64,000 nt of DNA from Hyaloscypha bicolor E (GCF_002865645.1 NW_020194555.1:2320288-2384287); one strand, 5' to 3'; shown: positions 27,501-38,637, numbered from the stretch's first letter. Program-made: numbers and translations. Notes: generated by a model not told the origin, from the letters alone.

Positions 27501-30377
27501 CCTATTACTTTCTATTTAAAAAAGATAACTATAATTAAAAGCAGGTATAAGATATATAACTCTAAACTCTTGGCTATTATTCTGGTATTCTATACTTAGT
27601 AATATTACCTGGTATATATCCGGTATACTATTATTATTAAGATAAATTATAATAACTTGAAATACTTTATAACTAAGAGAAAACTAAATAGTTAATAGAT
27701 AAGATAAGTAGAGAAGCTAGCTATCTTTAACTTTATCTTAGAATACTAGCCGGGATATAGTAATTCTGCTAATAGGCTATTAAGGAGGCCAGACTTTATA
27801 ATAGATATAAATAAAGATACTTTACTACTTATACTTTATAATAAGCTATAGAATATAGAATAGAGAACCCTATAAATAATAGTAATAGGATATTATATTA
27901 TCCCTATAATACTATAATATAAGGCCTAGGAGAGAGGAGGTAGGTACTTCTCGATTAGCGAGATACTAAGGAATTCCGAAGAGGAAATCTATTTTAGTAA
28001 CGGAGTAATACCGGAAATACTATTATTTAAGCCTATTACTAGTATAACTAGTTATAAATAGTATATATTACAGATTCTAGCTATATGGGTAGCTAGATCC
28101 GAAATAGTATATAAGGAAAACAGAGAGATATTACTTAAACTACTATTATAGTACTAAAGGCTTAATTTATTAGTATAATACTAGTAGTATAAATAGTTCT
28201 TAAAGAGAACCTTTACTAGAGCTATTAAGACTTAGGAACTTAATATATCTGGGTTATTAAGATATTAGAGCGCTATCTATATACTAAATAAGCCGGCTTT
28301 TAAAGAAGAATTACTATAAGCTAATTATAATAATTCTATAGGTGGGCATTTTGGTACTAGTAAGATACTAGAGATTCTCTAGAGAAAATACTTCTAGTAA
28401 AATATAAGAAAGAATATAAAAGACTATATTAGAACTTGTCCTATATATTAATGAATTAAGGTAAAGAGATATCTACTATACGGTATACTTAGTTTATTTC
28501 TCCTTTTCTTTAAGCCATAGCAAGAAATTACTATAGACTTTATTACGGGGCTACTTTTTTCTAGATTTCATAGTAAAGTATATAATTTTATATTTATTAT
28601 TATTAATAGATATATGAAAATAGTATAATATATTCTAATTACTAAGGAAGTCTCGGCTCCTAAGCTAGCAAAGCTATTTATATACTATATTATTAAAGAC
28701 TTTAGTATACCTGCAGGTATAATCTCTAATAAAGAATCTGTTTTTATAAGCAAGTTCTAGTCAAGTCTATATTTCTACTTAAAAATTCAATAATAGCTAA
28801 ATATAGTATTTTACTCGTAAACTAATAGATAAATAGAGAATCTAAACCAAACTCTAGAATAATACTTGAGGTACTATACTAGTTACTAGTAGGATAACTA
28901 GGTAGTAAAGCTTACTCTTATAAAATTCACATATAATAACTTTATATATTTAATAATAGAAATATTTCTATTCTATATCTTATATAGATTCTATTCTAGT
29001 ATTAAACTATATATTAAGAATAATATTCTAGAAAAAGGGGCGCCGGTAATATAGGAAAGAGTATAAAGAATTTAAATAAAATAGAAAATACTAGAGAAAT
29101 AATAATAAGAAGTAGTAAATATATAGAAAAAGTACTATAATAAGAAATATATTAATAAGAAGTTTAAGATATATAATAAAGTCATGCTTTATATAAAGAA
29201 TATTTAATAGCTATAACCTAGTATAAAGCTAGTAAATAAATATCTCGGCCTCTTTAAAGTTCTAGAAATTATAGGAATATATAAATAAGTATATTACTTG
29301 AAATTACTACTATTATATTAGATTTATAATATTTTCCATATTTCTTTCTTAGAACTATAATACCCGCAAGCTAGTATTATAATAGAACTAGAGCTAGTCG
29401 AGATTAAGGATAAAAAGGAATTCGAGATAGAATTTATTATAGCCTATAAGGAAAGCAAAAAAGAAAGAAAATATCTTATTTATTAGAAGGGCTACTTACC
29501 GGCGAATAATATATGGGAATTACTAAGTAATCTAGAGAATATAGCTCAAGAATTATAAGAATACTTGGAAAAGAGTAATATTATAATACTATTAGCTAAA
29601 CGGAGATATAAAAAATAAATGCTTTTATTAGGAAACTATTAAAAAACTATATATTTATTCTTGGAAAAACTATATGAAAATTATTAAAAACTTTAATTTC
29701 TATACCTTATAAATACCCTATCTTTATAACTATTCTCTATTATCCTTATTATTATCCTTATTAGGATTCTCTCGAGAAATAGGTAGTAAATTAGCCTATA
29801 AAGCTATTAGCTATTAGTAAGAAATAAGGAAGAAGTAAGCTTATTTAATATTAAAGAATATTAACTATACTATTAAGAGTATTTTGTATTTGTACTAAGC
29901 TAGTAAGAATTACTTGACTTATTTCTTGAATTATTAGGGGAATCCATTAGCCTCAAATAATAGCTTTAATACGAGAAGTATATATAGTTTAGTATAGAAA
30001 AAAGGCAGTAATAGCTTTCTCTCTTTCGGGCAAAGAATAGAGAAGATACTTATATATATTAATAGCTTAAAGAAGGCGGTTTAATTATACTATATATACT
30101 TAAGGAACCTTGGATAGTATTAGAATAAGAAATAAAAGAAGGAATTTATAATTTATAGGATTATACTTCTTGTTCTTAGAGTAATAGTAATTATATACCA
30201 AGTAATTATTACTCTTAATATAAGTAAGGTCGGGAAACTTAGTAATATTCTTGGAATATTAAAGATAGTAAGGGCAAATTAAGAATATAGGAGTATTAGC
30301 CAAACGGGTAGTAATAGGCTAATAAGTACTAAGAGAAGTATTTATCTTAATAGATAAAGAAGTAAAAGAGGGAATTA

Positions 30378-30455
30378 GAAAGAGACTTAAATAAGGCTTA
30401 AATAAGGCTTAAAGAAGCTTAAAGGAGCTTAAAGAAGGCTTAAAGAAGAAAGGCA
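30378..30455 (+). repeat. GGCTTAAAGAA-type short tandem repeat in gypsy element 2
   Basis: Seven or so imperfect copies of an 11-12 bp word (AAGGCTTAAA(T/G)AA / AGCTTAAAGGAGC) in the 3-prime untranslated part of the element. Confidence 0.7.
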
Positions 30456-30985
30456 AGGGATAAGGAGGAGCTAGGTATAGTATTATAATTAAGGAAAAGG
30501 AAGGTTAGTTAGTGGGAAAAGGGAGGCCTTTTTATAATACCCTCTTCCCGAATAGTAATTACGAATTCGGAACTAGCTCTATACCAGGAATACCTAGAAA
30601 ATTCTAAAGAAGGAATTTACGAATAAACTAGAAGATCGGATTAACTTTTCCAAGCTCTTGGGCCTATAGAGTAATAATTTATTTATAAATAGAGGCTAAG
30701 TTGGGATTTATAAACTAATTAGGAGATCGGATAAGCTTTATATCTAATAATATATACTATATTTATATTACCTTTATAAGAGGGAATTACTAGAGGTAAT
30801 TTGCGAACTAGCTAGGAAAGGTTAGTGAACTATATCCTTAACTCTATTACCTGGTATAATAATAGGGTAATTATAGGGAGTCTTTAGGGAAAGCTAGTAG
30901 TTAGGAAAGTTTTAGGGAAATATTTATAAAGCTATTTGCAGTTTTCCCAGGCCTCTTGGGAATAAGGGCCTAGAGAGGGGGTTAA

Positions 30986-31288
30986 TATAATAGGTATACG
31001 TAATGGCGTATAGATAGGTATTAGATATTATAGATCTAGTTTCCTATTTTGGGTATAGCTTATAATTAGAATTATATAGATTATATAGGATTTCCTAATT
31101 AAGTAAAGGGCTTCATATACCTGGCTAAGTACTAGGGAATATATAGGGAGACACTCCTAGCTCTAGAAGAGGCATTAATTAGTCTCTTATTAGAATTAAT
31201 TCTTGGAATTAGTTATACTTGCAAGTATTACTCCGTAGCTTACTTACCTTGATTACTTATATATTACCCTGCTATTACGTGCCTTATA
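30986..31288 (+). repeat. 3-prime LTR of gypsy element 2
   Basis: Partner of 24,296-24,598 with identical length. It keeps more C/G than the left copy at most differing sites, so RIP acted unequally on the two copies. ATATC follows directly at 31,289-31,293. Confidence 0.9.
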
Positions 31289-31293
31289 ATATC

Positions 31294-32360
31294 CTATATT
31301 ATCTTATTAAGTTTCTCGAGACTAATAATTTATTTTAGGTAAGATATTAGATACTATACGAGATTAAGTTATAAGATATAATTCCTTTATAGGGGTCTTT
31401 AATAAGATATATAATAATTAGTTAGTTAGATTTAATATATAAGATACTTATCTCGAGAGTAATATTACTAATAATAGCCTAACCCGGGCCTTTATCTATA
31501 TAAGTATTTAATATAACCCTAGTACCCCAAAAGAAGTCTCCCGAGAAATAATAAAGTAACTTCTTATTACGGATCCAGAGATTACTATCCTTAAGTAATA
31601 ATTTAAAGAATTATATATCCGGATTAAGTAGGAATATAAGTTTATTAATTAAGTATCCCAGAAGATTAGGAAAATATATAAGAAACTTAGCTAGTAGCTT
31701 AAGGCTATAATAAAAAGCCTAGAAGACGAGCTTAAGGCCAAATATAGGAAGAACTACTTCTTCTATATTTATAATAAGATAATAAAGAAGTAATTAAACT
31801 AGCTACTAAATAAGACTATAGCTAAGGAGGAAGCCAAACCTATTATTAAATATTAGCTTAAAGAACGGATATAATTATAGGTAGTTCTTTATAACCTCTC
31901 CAAAGCCCTTAGTCCTCAAGCTATTATTACTCGAAAAATCTATGCCATTAACCTCCAGATTACGCTCGCCTCGTAACAAGAGCTTATGACTCGCTAGCGG
32001 CGGTCCGCTCTAGTCTATAAGAATCCTCTCAAGGAAGAATCTCCGGTTCCCGCCCCCGCTCTCACTCCCGCTCTTAATCCCTTCCTACCGGCTAGTAAGT
32101 TCCCCCTCGCCTGCGAAAATACGTAGTATATATTTTATATTAGTAACGAGGCGCTCTCGTATAGGCAACGAACGCATAAATTTCGCCGAGTTTCGCATAT
32201 GTGGGACCATATCGAGAATATTCACTTGCGCCGGGTACTAGTAGAGTAGCGGATTATCTGCCACTATCCTATCTGCAAGGCTAAGGAATTACTACTCAAC
32301 GGCGTGATGCACTTCAAGAATCACGTGGCGATAGTCCACAAGATCGCCCTCCGCCCTTGA
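31294..32360 (+). pseudogene. DUF3435 recombinase relic, 3-prime part with zinc-finger-like C terminus
   Basis: Direct continuation of the 22,900-24,295 relic. With the gypsy element and one ATATC copy removed, the frame read at 24,235 runs on into this segment. The frame at 31,350 (DTIRD-stop-VIRYNSF then GVFNKIY, the family region before and including the probable catalytic Tyr) is the same frame as the final stop TGA at 32,358-32,360. The C terminus (about 32,107-32,357) reads like the C2H2-type tail of many FluG/DUF3435 proteins: RTHKFRRV, HMWDHIENIHLR, ICHYPICKAK, then MHFKNHVAIVHKIALR. Only a few stops occur after about 31,900, where GC content is normal. Confidence 0.75.
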
Positions 32361-32850
32361 GTACTCGTAATGCGCGCTGCGCACGCTAAAGCCCTGAAAC
32401 CTGCTGTGCTCAGAAAAGGGAAAGTATAAGCACGTAATGTCAAAAGTTAACACGTGGTAGTTCGCACAACATAGCATGTTGCCGCTAACCCCGCTCGTAG
32501 ATTAGATAGTTTAGATTAGATAGATAGGCGTAATTCAAGCACGTTACTATTAATAAATAAATCTCTTAATAGAAACACGTGATTATTATTTAATACGGTT
32601 GGCATATAAGTAGGATATAGCGCAAAAGGGAAAACAAAAGAAGCAACCATAGTCGAGTTTAAAAACGTAACAATGACCGCATTATTCAGTAATTGACCAA
32701 CCATAGACTAAGAGAGTGTAAACAGTGGAAAAAGTAAAAAAAAAAAGATCCAGCCCGTTTCCCTGCACTTTTGCGGACCTTCCAATTAGTCAGTCCCTGC
32801 CCCCAATTTGTTTAGTCATGCCACCAATCATATCATTACAGGAGTTATGG
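32361..32850. other. convergent intergenic region
   Basis: Lies between the end of the DUF3435 relic (plus) and the end of the 335-aa gene (minus), so it should hold 3-prime ends. It contains four CACGT words (32,431, 32,451, 32,540, 32,576) and a TAGATTAGATAG-type short repeat at about 32,500-32,527. A 62-codon minus-strand ORF (32,516-32,704) has no supporting signature and is not called as a gene. Confidence 0.4.
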
Positions 32851-33858
32851 TTATGAAAATATTGACGTATTAGCATTAAAGACTATAGCTTTCCGTCGTC
32901 TTGGGCTTATGATGCAACCGCCTCTTCGTTTCTTGGTAGGTGTTATCGTCGTATTGCGTGGAGGGTTTCCAAGATAGTATACCTCGCGCATATCAAATGA
33001 GTAGCCAGGTTTCTTACCTTCTATCTGGTATCCCAGTATTGACACTTCGACTGCTATAGAAGTTTGGTTAACGAAGTTGGTAGCATCGTACCCGGCAGTA
33101 GGTACGGTTCCGCCTTTAACCATCATGGAGCCATTATATGTATAGGGGAACGGATCTTTCGCGGTGATGGCTTGTCCAAGGGAGGCCAGAACTTCGTCAT
33201 CCTCATCGAAAAGGTCGTCCTTTATGGCTGCCAGCGTTGCCTTGGTCCTGAGTATAGAGTATCGATTTGGTTTCGTAAACGTCTTCCACGGACCAGTCTT
33301 CAGCAAGTTATCTAGAGCCTTATCTGCGTCGGTGGGGAGTAGAACATTAACTGTCCAATTCTCATATGTGGTTGCGGCGTCCAGAGAGTGGTTTTCAATG
33401 TTTCCAACCATCCAAAGCAGCGCCTGTGTTGGCTCGCCGGAAGTCTTATGGCATAGGGTATAGTTTGACGACCCTCTTATCCATGTGTAATTGGGTGGGT
33501 TGATATTGGTGACGTTGTTCGGAAATGCTGCAATGGCGTCCGGGCCTCGTGGATGACGTCCGAAATGGTCATCGATTCTTGTTGGAGGATTGCTAACCGT
33601 ACTCTGATATGCTCGTTGTATATTAGTAGTTAGTGTTAGCGATTCGTTAGAGGTAGTCGTTAGTAAGATAGCATCATTAGAAGGAGACGCCGGGCACGGC
33701 GTGGAAGAGTGTCGGGATCGGTCGTGCTTAACAGATGTATGAGTAGATGAAGAGTCGTTTGGGTCACTTGCTGGAACGGCAGTGCTATCGATGTAGGCAC
33801 TTGATGCTTCGTCGTCATCGATGTTTGGAACTGGGTCTGCAGCGCGTCTGGTTTTCAT
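32851..33858 (-). CDS. orphan 335-aa hypothetical protein
   Basis: Intact single-exon ORF with normal composition in the gene island. Family not recognised. Residues 1-100 are Ser/Thr/Asp/Pro-rich and probably disordered. Residues about 120-300 look like one compact domain: YTWIRG, then QALLWMVGNIE, ENWTVNVLLP, TGPWKTF, and AVEVSILGYQIEG with GYSFDMREVYYLG. The C terminus is basic (KKRRGG, PRRRK), which could be a nuclear signal or nucleic-acid contact; that is inference. No signal peptide or membrane segment. It is convergent with the recombinase relic and divergent from the 640-aa gene. The start ATG at 33,858 is the first in frame. If the neighbourhood is a Starship relic, this would be cargo. 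Confidence 0.7.
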   Translation of the reverse strand: MKTRRAADPVPNIDDDEASSAYIDSTAVPASDPNDSSSTHTSVKHDRSRHSSTPCPASPSNDAILLTTTSNESLTLTTNIQRAYQSTVSNPPTRIDDHFGRHPRGPDAIAAFPNNVTNINPPNYTWIRGSSNYTLCHKTSGEPTQALLWMVGNIENHSLDAATTYENWTVNVLLPTDADKALDNLLKTGPWKTFTKPNRYSILRTKATLAAIKDDLFDEDDEVLASLGQAITAKDPFPYTYNGSMMVKGGTVPTAGYDATNFVNQTSIAVEVSILGYQIEGKKPGYSFDMREVYYLGNPPRNTTITPTKKRRGGCIISPRRRKAIVFNANTSIFS

Positions 33859-34738
33859 GATTGCGTGAATTGGGATTCAGTGTCCTTTCTGTGTGATGCG
33901 GAAGAGTCCTGGATAATATGTCAGTAGAACGGGTTGTTCATTACCCCTCATCTCAATGCCATGTCCTTGTGACGATACCGGCACAGTAGGCAGGCAAGGG
34001 ACACTCGGGAGGAGCGCTCTGATCCCATTGTTCTGCATTACCGCGGTTCACGAAAGGCGCCCTTCTGTCTTCCGTCGCTCATGGGTACGCTGCGGAACGT
34101 ATCGAGTACTAGGACAGAGTCTCAGCATGACAGTTCCCAATCCGGGGGCCGAACGAATGCTTCACGGCTTGCACTTTGGGCAGACCTTGAAGACTGAGGC
34201 AACCCTGGCAGTGGTGCTTGGATAAGAGGGTAATGATTCGGTGGAAGTCTGAGGTAATGAGTAAAGGAAGGAATAAGCGGATACCATCATTAATAACAGA
34301 TGATTATCACACAATAGGCCCCTCAAGAAAATCCCTTGCTGTGGTCCTGTGGAAGCAGAATGGCCCGCCAAATCACTCGTTGTAGCGATACGAATGGCTG
34401 CCACCCCACCTGCTCGCCTTGTTACACTAGTTCTAAGAGGAGACCAGTCACACACGGGGACCAGTGATGCAGACAGACTAGTACAGACTGCAGAAATCCA
34501 CACATGCATGTTTGGTTGGCTGACTCCGCTCACCCAACTGGTCTGCAGGGCGCTGGCACACGAGTCGCACTCTCAATTGGATGACCTGTCAGGCATGCAT
34601 AGGGTGGGCTGGAGTGGTATCGCTGCAGGTGTGCATGGTCTTTTTAAATGCAGCCGATCCCGCCCTCGGAGTTCCTGCTTCTCGCCCTTTTCACATGTTC
34701 CACTTTCTCATCTTCATTACCCTTTCACTTGTGTCTAG
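33859..34738. promoter_or_regulatory. divergent promoter region
   Basis: About 0.9 kb of GC-normal DNA between two genes reading outwards. On the plus side a TATA-like TTTTTAAATG lies at 34,641-34,650, followed by a pyrimidine-rich tract (about 34,670-34,735) just before the ATG at 34,739. Several short ORFs cross the region on both strands (for example 34,162-34,533 minus), but none has coding character that I trust. Confidence 0.5.
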
Positions 34739-36709
34739 ATGGTATCCCATTCAATGGAGCAAGAGCCGCGTCCTTCCGAAGAAAGTGAGCTGGCCCTTAA
34801 CGATGGGCCAAGCGATGATCGTGGGACTGCCACGAAGACAGGCGAGGCTGACAGCCTGAATTTGGACTCGGGCGGATCAATGTCAAAGATCGACACTCTA
34901 ATCGAGATTTCGAGGAAGATCTTGCAGACGTTGGAGCGCAGACCAGAATTGGCAACTAACGATGTAGAGAACCAAACATTTCATGGCAAAGAGAATGGGC
35001 TAAAGACAGCACCCACGCAACCAGCGATCTGGCAAAACCCAAAGTTCGAAGAGCTTGCCAAGGACAGGGAACTTTTTGATATGAATAAACTTTTGCCGCC
35101 TTATTCTCAACAACGCTTGCACGATTTCACATGGCTGGACAAGGAAATTGAACAAGCCAAAGCGTCATCAAGGGACGGATCCAGCCCAAATTTCACTCAA
35201 ATCGTCCAGCTGTGTAAACAATTGAAATCGGACGGCGAGGAGTTGCTATATGAGGTCGATGATGATGAGAAAGAGTGGTTCGTGGAGCGAATTGTCTGGT
35301 TGCTTACTGAATCATTCAAGCTGGACCCAAATGAACGCAGGAGGATGGCATTAGAAAAAATCGGGGACCCAGAATATCCATTGGAACGACTTGGCACTTA
35401 TGACACGACAGATTCAATCTTCCTCAAGCTCCATGCCTATTTCCGCTTCACCATCGCCCGGATTGAACTTTCGCCGAGCTACGATGGGAAACAGATACGC
35501 CGGGTCATCGTGTCATGCATCCTCGCAATATTTAACTGGACTCCTGATAATGGAACCCACTCTCAAGAACCTATCCCGGTGGGAGAAGTACTTCTGCAAT
35601 GCTACCATGACGGCAGTCTCCAGTCACCTGAAAATTCGGGCGGAGACACTCAACCGTGGATAAACGAGAGCCATATTACGATTGTTGGAGACGCTTTTGG
35701 AGCCTTAAACTGTACCAATGCCAACGGACAATTTAACTACTTCTTTGCCAAAGACCAGAATCCTTTGGAGTTACTTTCTTGCTCTCCACAATCCTTATTC
35801 TTCTTGAAGTCGAGCCGCATGGAAACCAAAATCAATACGCCAGAGGAGCTTTATGATCGAGATGCTGCAAAAGACTTTCAAACAGTTGATCTCAATGTTG
35901 GAAAGCTAATGGAAATCGCAAATCTAACTATACGTTGGGATTTCTTTCATGAGAACCATCTTGTCCTTGATAAGGAAGCCAATGTGTTGCGAGTGGCATG
36001 GTTTTCCATACCCCCAGGTGGATGGACTGCATATCGGTATCAGTAAGTAAGTACACTGGAAAGCATGCCATGGCTACTAATACCGTCTAGGCATGTTGCG
36101 AAGACTCCGGATGACGGAAAAGACGCACTAAGGTTTAAGACGATGGCCACCGAAATATATCGTACTTGGGCTATTCTATTTGCTGGCAAAGATGTTGGTA
36201 AAAAGAGACAGCTCTACTACCGTGCACTGCGTTCTTCTCCTTTCTCTATTTTCCGATCTGAGGCTTTAAAAAACCGCCACAAGCGCAGTATCCTTTGGGG
36301 ATGGCGTGGTAGACACTCCTGGACCGACCACGCATTTAGGGAGACGGCGCTTCACCTTGGTGAGATCCCGTACCTAGGGATGAGCTCTTACGATTGGAAC
36401 CAAAAACGTTTCGTCCAGAATCTTGCCAAGAACCCCGTCCTCTCGTATGCCGACTTCCCCATCTATGGCGAACGACTGCGGGTCCTCAGAGCCTACATTG
36501 ATAATCGGCCACCACTAACCCTGAGACAGCTACGAAAGGACAAGCGTAACACTCTCGGCTACTGGACCCTCTGGGCGGCTGTGATCGCGGGTTCCTTGAC
36601 GGTGTTTCTCGCCTTGTCGACGTTGATGATCTCCATTGCGCAGACCGTGGCTGCATACAAGGTGCTGGATTTGCCGCCATCGAGACGTGGCGGATCAGCA
36701 TCTGGGTAG
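34739..36709 (+). CDS. 640-aa hypothetical protein with C-terminal membrane segment (one intron)
   Basis: Two exons, 34,739-36,042 and 36,091-36,709. The 48-bp intron begins GTAAGTA, has a CTACTAAT branch-like site and ends TAG. It splits a Gln codon and joins RYQ to HVAKTP in frame. The product is 640 aa. Residues 1-110 are charged and low-complexity. The middle is mixed alpha/beta with no catalytic signature that I recognise (HENHLVLD and RVAWFSIPPGG near 410-430). Residues about 592-620 (WAAVIAGSLTVFLAL and following) form one or two membrane spans near the C terminus, so it is probably tail-anchored. This layout recurs in large uncharacterised fungal families; that is a recollection, not a match. 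A second ATG five codons downstream is an alternative start. Confidence 0.8.
36043..36090 (+). other. 48-bp spliceosomal intron
   Basis: Donor GTAAGTAAG, internal CTACTAATAC, acceptor GTCTAG. Removal keeps the frame and links two long ORFs. It is short, as is usual in filamentous ascomycetes. Confidence 0.85.
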
Positions 36710-37380
36710 GCCTTCTTAGGATCTTGACTCGTGGGCTGCGGTTTTCTCGACATATGTAGGGTTAATGAATGGCTTAGATATAGCTTGGATTTCGAATTTT
36801 GGACGGAGCGTACTGTGCAAGGTCGAAAATTCCAGAGATATTTCCTACTCCGAGAGCCTCCGGCTATGAACTCTGCATTTTCAAGTTTTATTTTATGATT
36901 ATTTACTCAATGTAGTTCGCTTTTCCTGAGCTTACTGGATGCAGCTTGCCCTATTACTATTATTAATTAGATGCAGCTCCTTTCTACTGGGAGTGCCCAA
37001 AGGTTCCCTAAGCTTTAGATTACACGTGAACTCTATAGAATTATAATTGCATTCATAGACAAGTAATTATTTGATATCGAGAATTGTATAGCAGGGCGTT
37101 GAGTAATGTGTTCTGTCTTACTGCTGATTATGTCGAATATTTAGAAGAGAGCCAGCCGCGATGTATTACAGAAGTACTAATACATCCCTTCAGGGCGGTG
37201 TTAACGCTGTAAATGCTCAAGCCCGATGTAGTAGTACTTCCTCCGCTTCGCAAAAGTTATAATTAAATCAAAACGTGACGTAGAAGCATACAAATAATTA
37301 TATTTGACACACCAAAGATACCAAAGATAGATCTACCTTGAAATTATATTCTTAAAAGATATCGAGCTGCATCTAGTAGA
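36710..37380. other. convergent intergenic region, moderately AT-rich
   Basis: Lies between the stop of the 640-aa gene and the stop of the DUF6570 gene. No ORF or domain seen on either strand. In particular there is no Helitron Rep or helicase continuation of the DUF6570 gene here. Probably 3-prime UTRs plus spacer. Confidence 0.5.
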
Positions 37381-38637
37381 TTAAGAGACTTGTAGCTTAA
37401 CTGTGTATCCCTCGCGCTCGTGGTGATCTGGGCTCCCAAGGCAGATAATATTGTCACGGATCTCGGGCGGGATAAAGTCGTCACTCCAAGTGTCTATCAT
37501 TTGGTGATTGATGGTGAGGTCGTGATATAGATGGTTGTGCTGGACCAGATATTGCAAAGCCGCTAGAACCTTATCCTTCCGAACTTGCAGGAATGGCTTA
37601 AGATCCGCATCTACCGGGGCACGATTCCCCAGCCAGAAAACCTTGATAAGGTTGTCTAGTTTCAGTTCAGGACTAGGTAGGATCTGGAGAAGCGGTCCCG
37701 GGTCTTGTGGGATGACGATGATATGGCCTCGCAGCGCTTTATAATTAATCGGAGATAGATGGCCCCCTGGCCGCATTTTGATGATAGTGCCAATTGGATG
37801 ACATTTCGCAATAAGACACTCCTCAACCGGTGTGAGATCATCTAATGCAACCGGATAATGCTGGCACATAATAACATTGACGAGGTTCTTCGCCGAGAAC
37901 TTAGGAACAGTGCCGAGACTGAGGGCCGTGTGACATTGGAAACAAAAATCCCATATATTCCCGTGTCGGCCGCAGATGTCGAGGCCACCTTGTAAAGGTC
38001 GTACGAAATTGTCCTTATCAGAGATTTCATAGACATCTGTAGTAGGGACGAGCTTGCCGCAAGAACAGCACACAGATCTCTTGGACGCGGTTGACATTTC
38101 ATGCTCATATTTACTAACAGAAGTTCGAATATGTGACGAGGAAATCTCTCGAGGAAATGCGTCTGATGCAGTCTCTTGGAGCTTGAACTCGTCTTCTAGG
38201 AAGTTCAAAGCAACTCTGACAGCTTCTTGTGGTGGTGTATTAAGTAGTGTCTTTGTCTGAGTACGGATCTTTACATGGCGAGGCGAAGCAGGATTTGCCG
38301 ATGAAGAATGGCTTCTGTGTGGCCGCTTTCTTTTGTTTGGTAGAATACTTGGTAAGTGATCTGTAGAGGAGATCTGGGAAAGGTCAAAGACTGATGTTGG
38401 TTGAGATGGGCTTCTTCGTAGGCGTGGCTCCAAGATCTGAGAGCGATTGCCTTCCGGCACAACGGGTGACGACAGGTCTTCGTAGTCTAGGGACTTCATC
38501 GGTTCTAGAGTATTTAGGAACGGATCAAAGTCAGACGGTAGTCTAGGAGGGCCTTCCCGCTCGCTTGATCTGAAGTCTCCATGGCGGATAGCAGTAGGCG
38601 GGGAGTAACTGTGTAACACAAGCCGGGTTGGCTCCAA
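37381..38637 (-). CDS. DUF6570-domain protein (Helitron-associated), stand-alone
   Basis: Intact 418-aa single-exon ORF. Residues 1-180 are Pro/Ser-rich with a basic NKRKR patch at 101-105, which suggests nuclear localisation. A Cys cluster follows (Cys190, 191, 193, then 222, 232, 235), probably a zinc-binding unit. Residues about 240-415 match the DUF6570 region found in fungal Helitron helicase polyproteins: EECLIAKCHPIGTIIKMRPGG (272-292), LRGHIIVIPQDPGPLL (302-317), FLQVRKDKVLAAL (349-361), DDFIPPEIRDNI (386-397) and PDHHEREGY (403-411). In those polyproteins Rep and helicase domains follow; here the protein stops seven residues later. It is either a truncated Helitron or a solo or domesticated gene. 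It shows no RIP. Confidence 0.75.
   Translation of the reverse strand: MEPTRLVLHSYSPPTAIRHGDFRSSEREGPPRLPSDFDPFLNTLEPMKSLDYEDLSSPVVPEGNRSQILEPRLRRSPSQPTSVFDLSQISSTDHLPSILPNKRKRPHRSHSSSANPASPRHVKIRTQTKTLLNTPPQEAVRVALNFLEDEFKLQETASDAFPREISSSHIRTSVSKYEHEMSTASKRSVCCSCGKLVPTTDVYEISDKDNFVRPLQGGLDICGRHGNIWDFCFQCHTALSLGTVPKFSAKNLVNVIMCQHYPVALDDLTPVEECLIAKCHPIGTIIKMRPGGHLSPINYKALRGHIIVIPQDPGPLLQILPSPELKLDNLIKVFWLGNRAPVDADLKPFLQVRKDKVLAALQYLVQHNHLYHDLTINHQMIDTWSDDFIPPEIRDNIICLGSPDHHEREGYTVKLQVS

Larger units (their letters stand above)
24296..31288 (+). mobile_element. RIP-degraded chromodomain Ty3/gypsy (chromovirus) retrotransposon, 303-bp LTRs
   Basis: Complete 6,993-bp element with 303-bp LTRs and an ATATC duplication. 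Plus-strand landmarks in order: a gag zinc knuckle at 25,711-25,752 (C-x2-C-x4-H-x4-C, with the second Cys and the His both reading Tyr); a protease site VNSG at about 25,959 (originally VDSG); RT from about 26,645; the YLDD box as YLDN at 26,967-26,978; an RNase H start near 27,408; an integrase His/Cys zone at about 28,340-28,450; a TIDFITG catalytic start near 28,530; and a chromodomain tail at about 29,476-29,560 (GYLPANNIWE-like). The 3-prime 1.3 kb is non-coding or unrecognised. A purine run AGAGAGGGGG at 30,972-30,981 is the likely polypurine tract. Stops throughout make it inactive. Confidence 0.9.

Noticed and set aside
32292..32477. 61-codon minus-strand ORF
   Set aside because: Antisense to the zinc-finger-like C terminus of the DUF3435 relic, whose reading is better supported.
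33064..33463. Two plus-strand ORFs of 83 and 99 codons
   Set aside because: Antisense shadows of the 335-aa gene.
34162..34533. 123-codon minus-strand ORF in the divergent promoter
   Set aside because: It overlaps two other ORFs on the plus strand, shows no domain and sits in the leader/promoter of the 640-aa gene.
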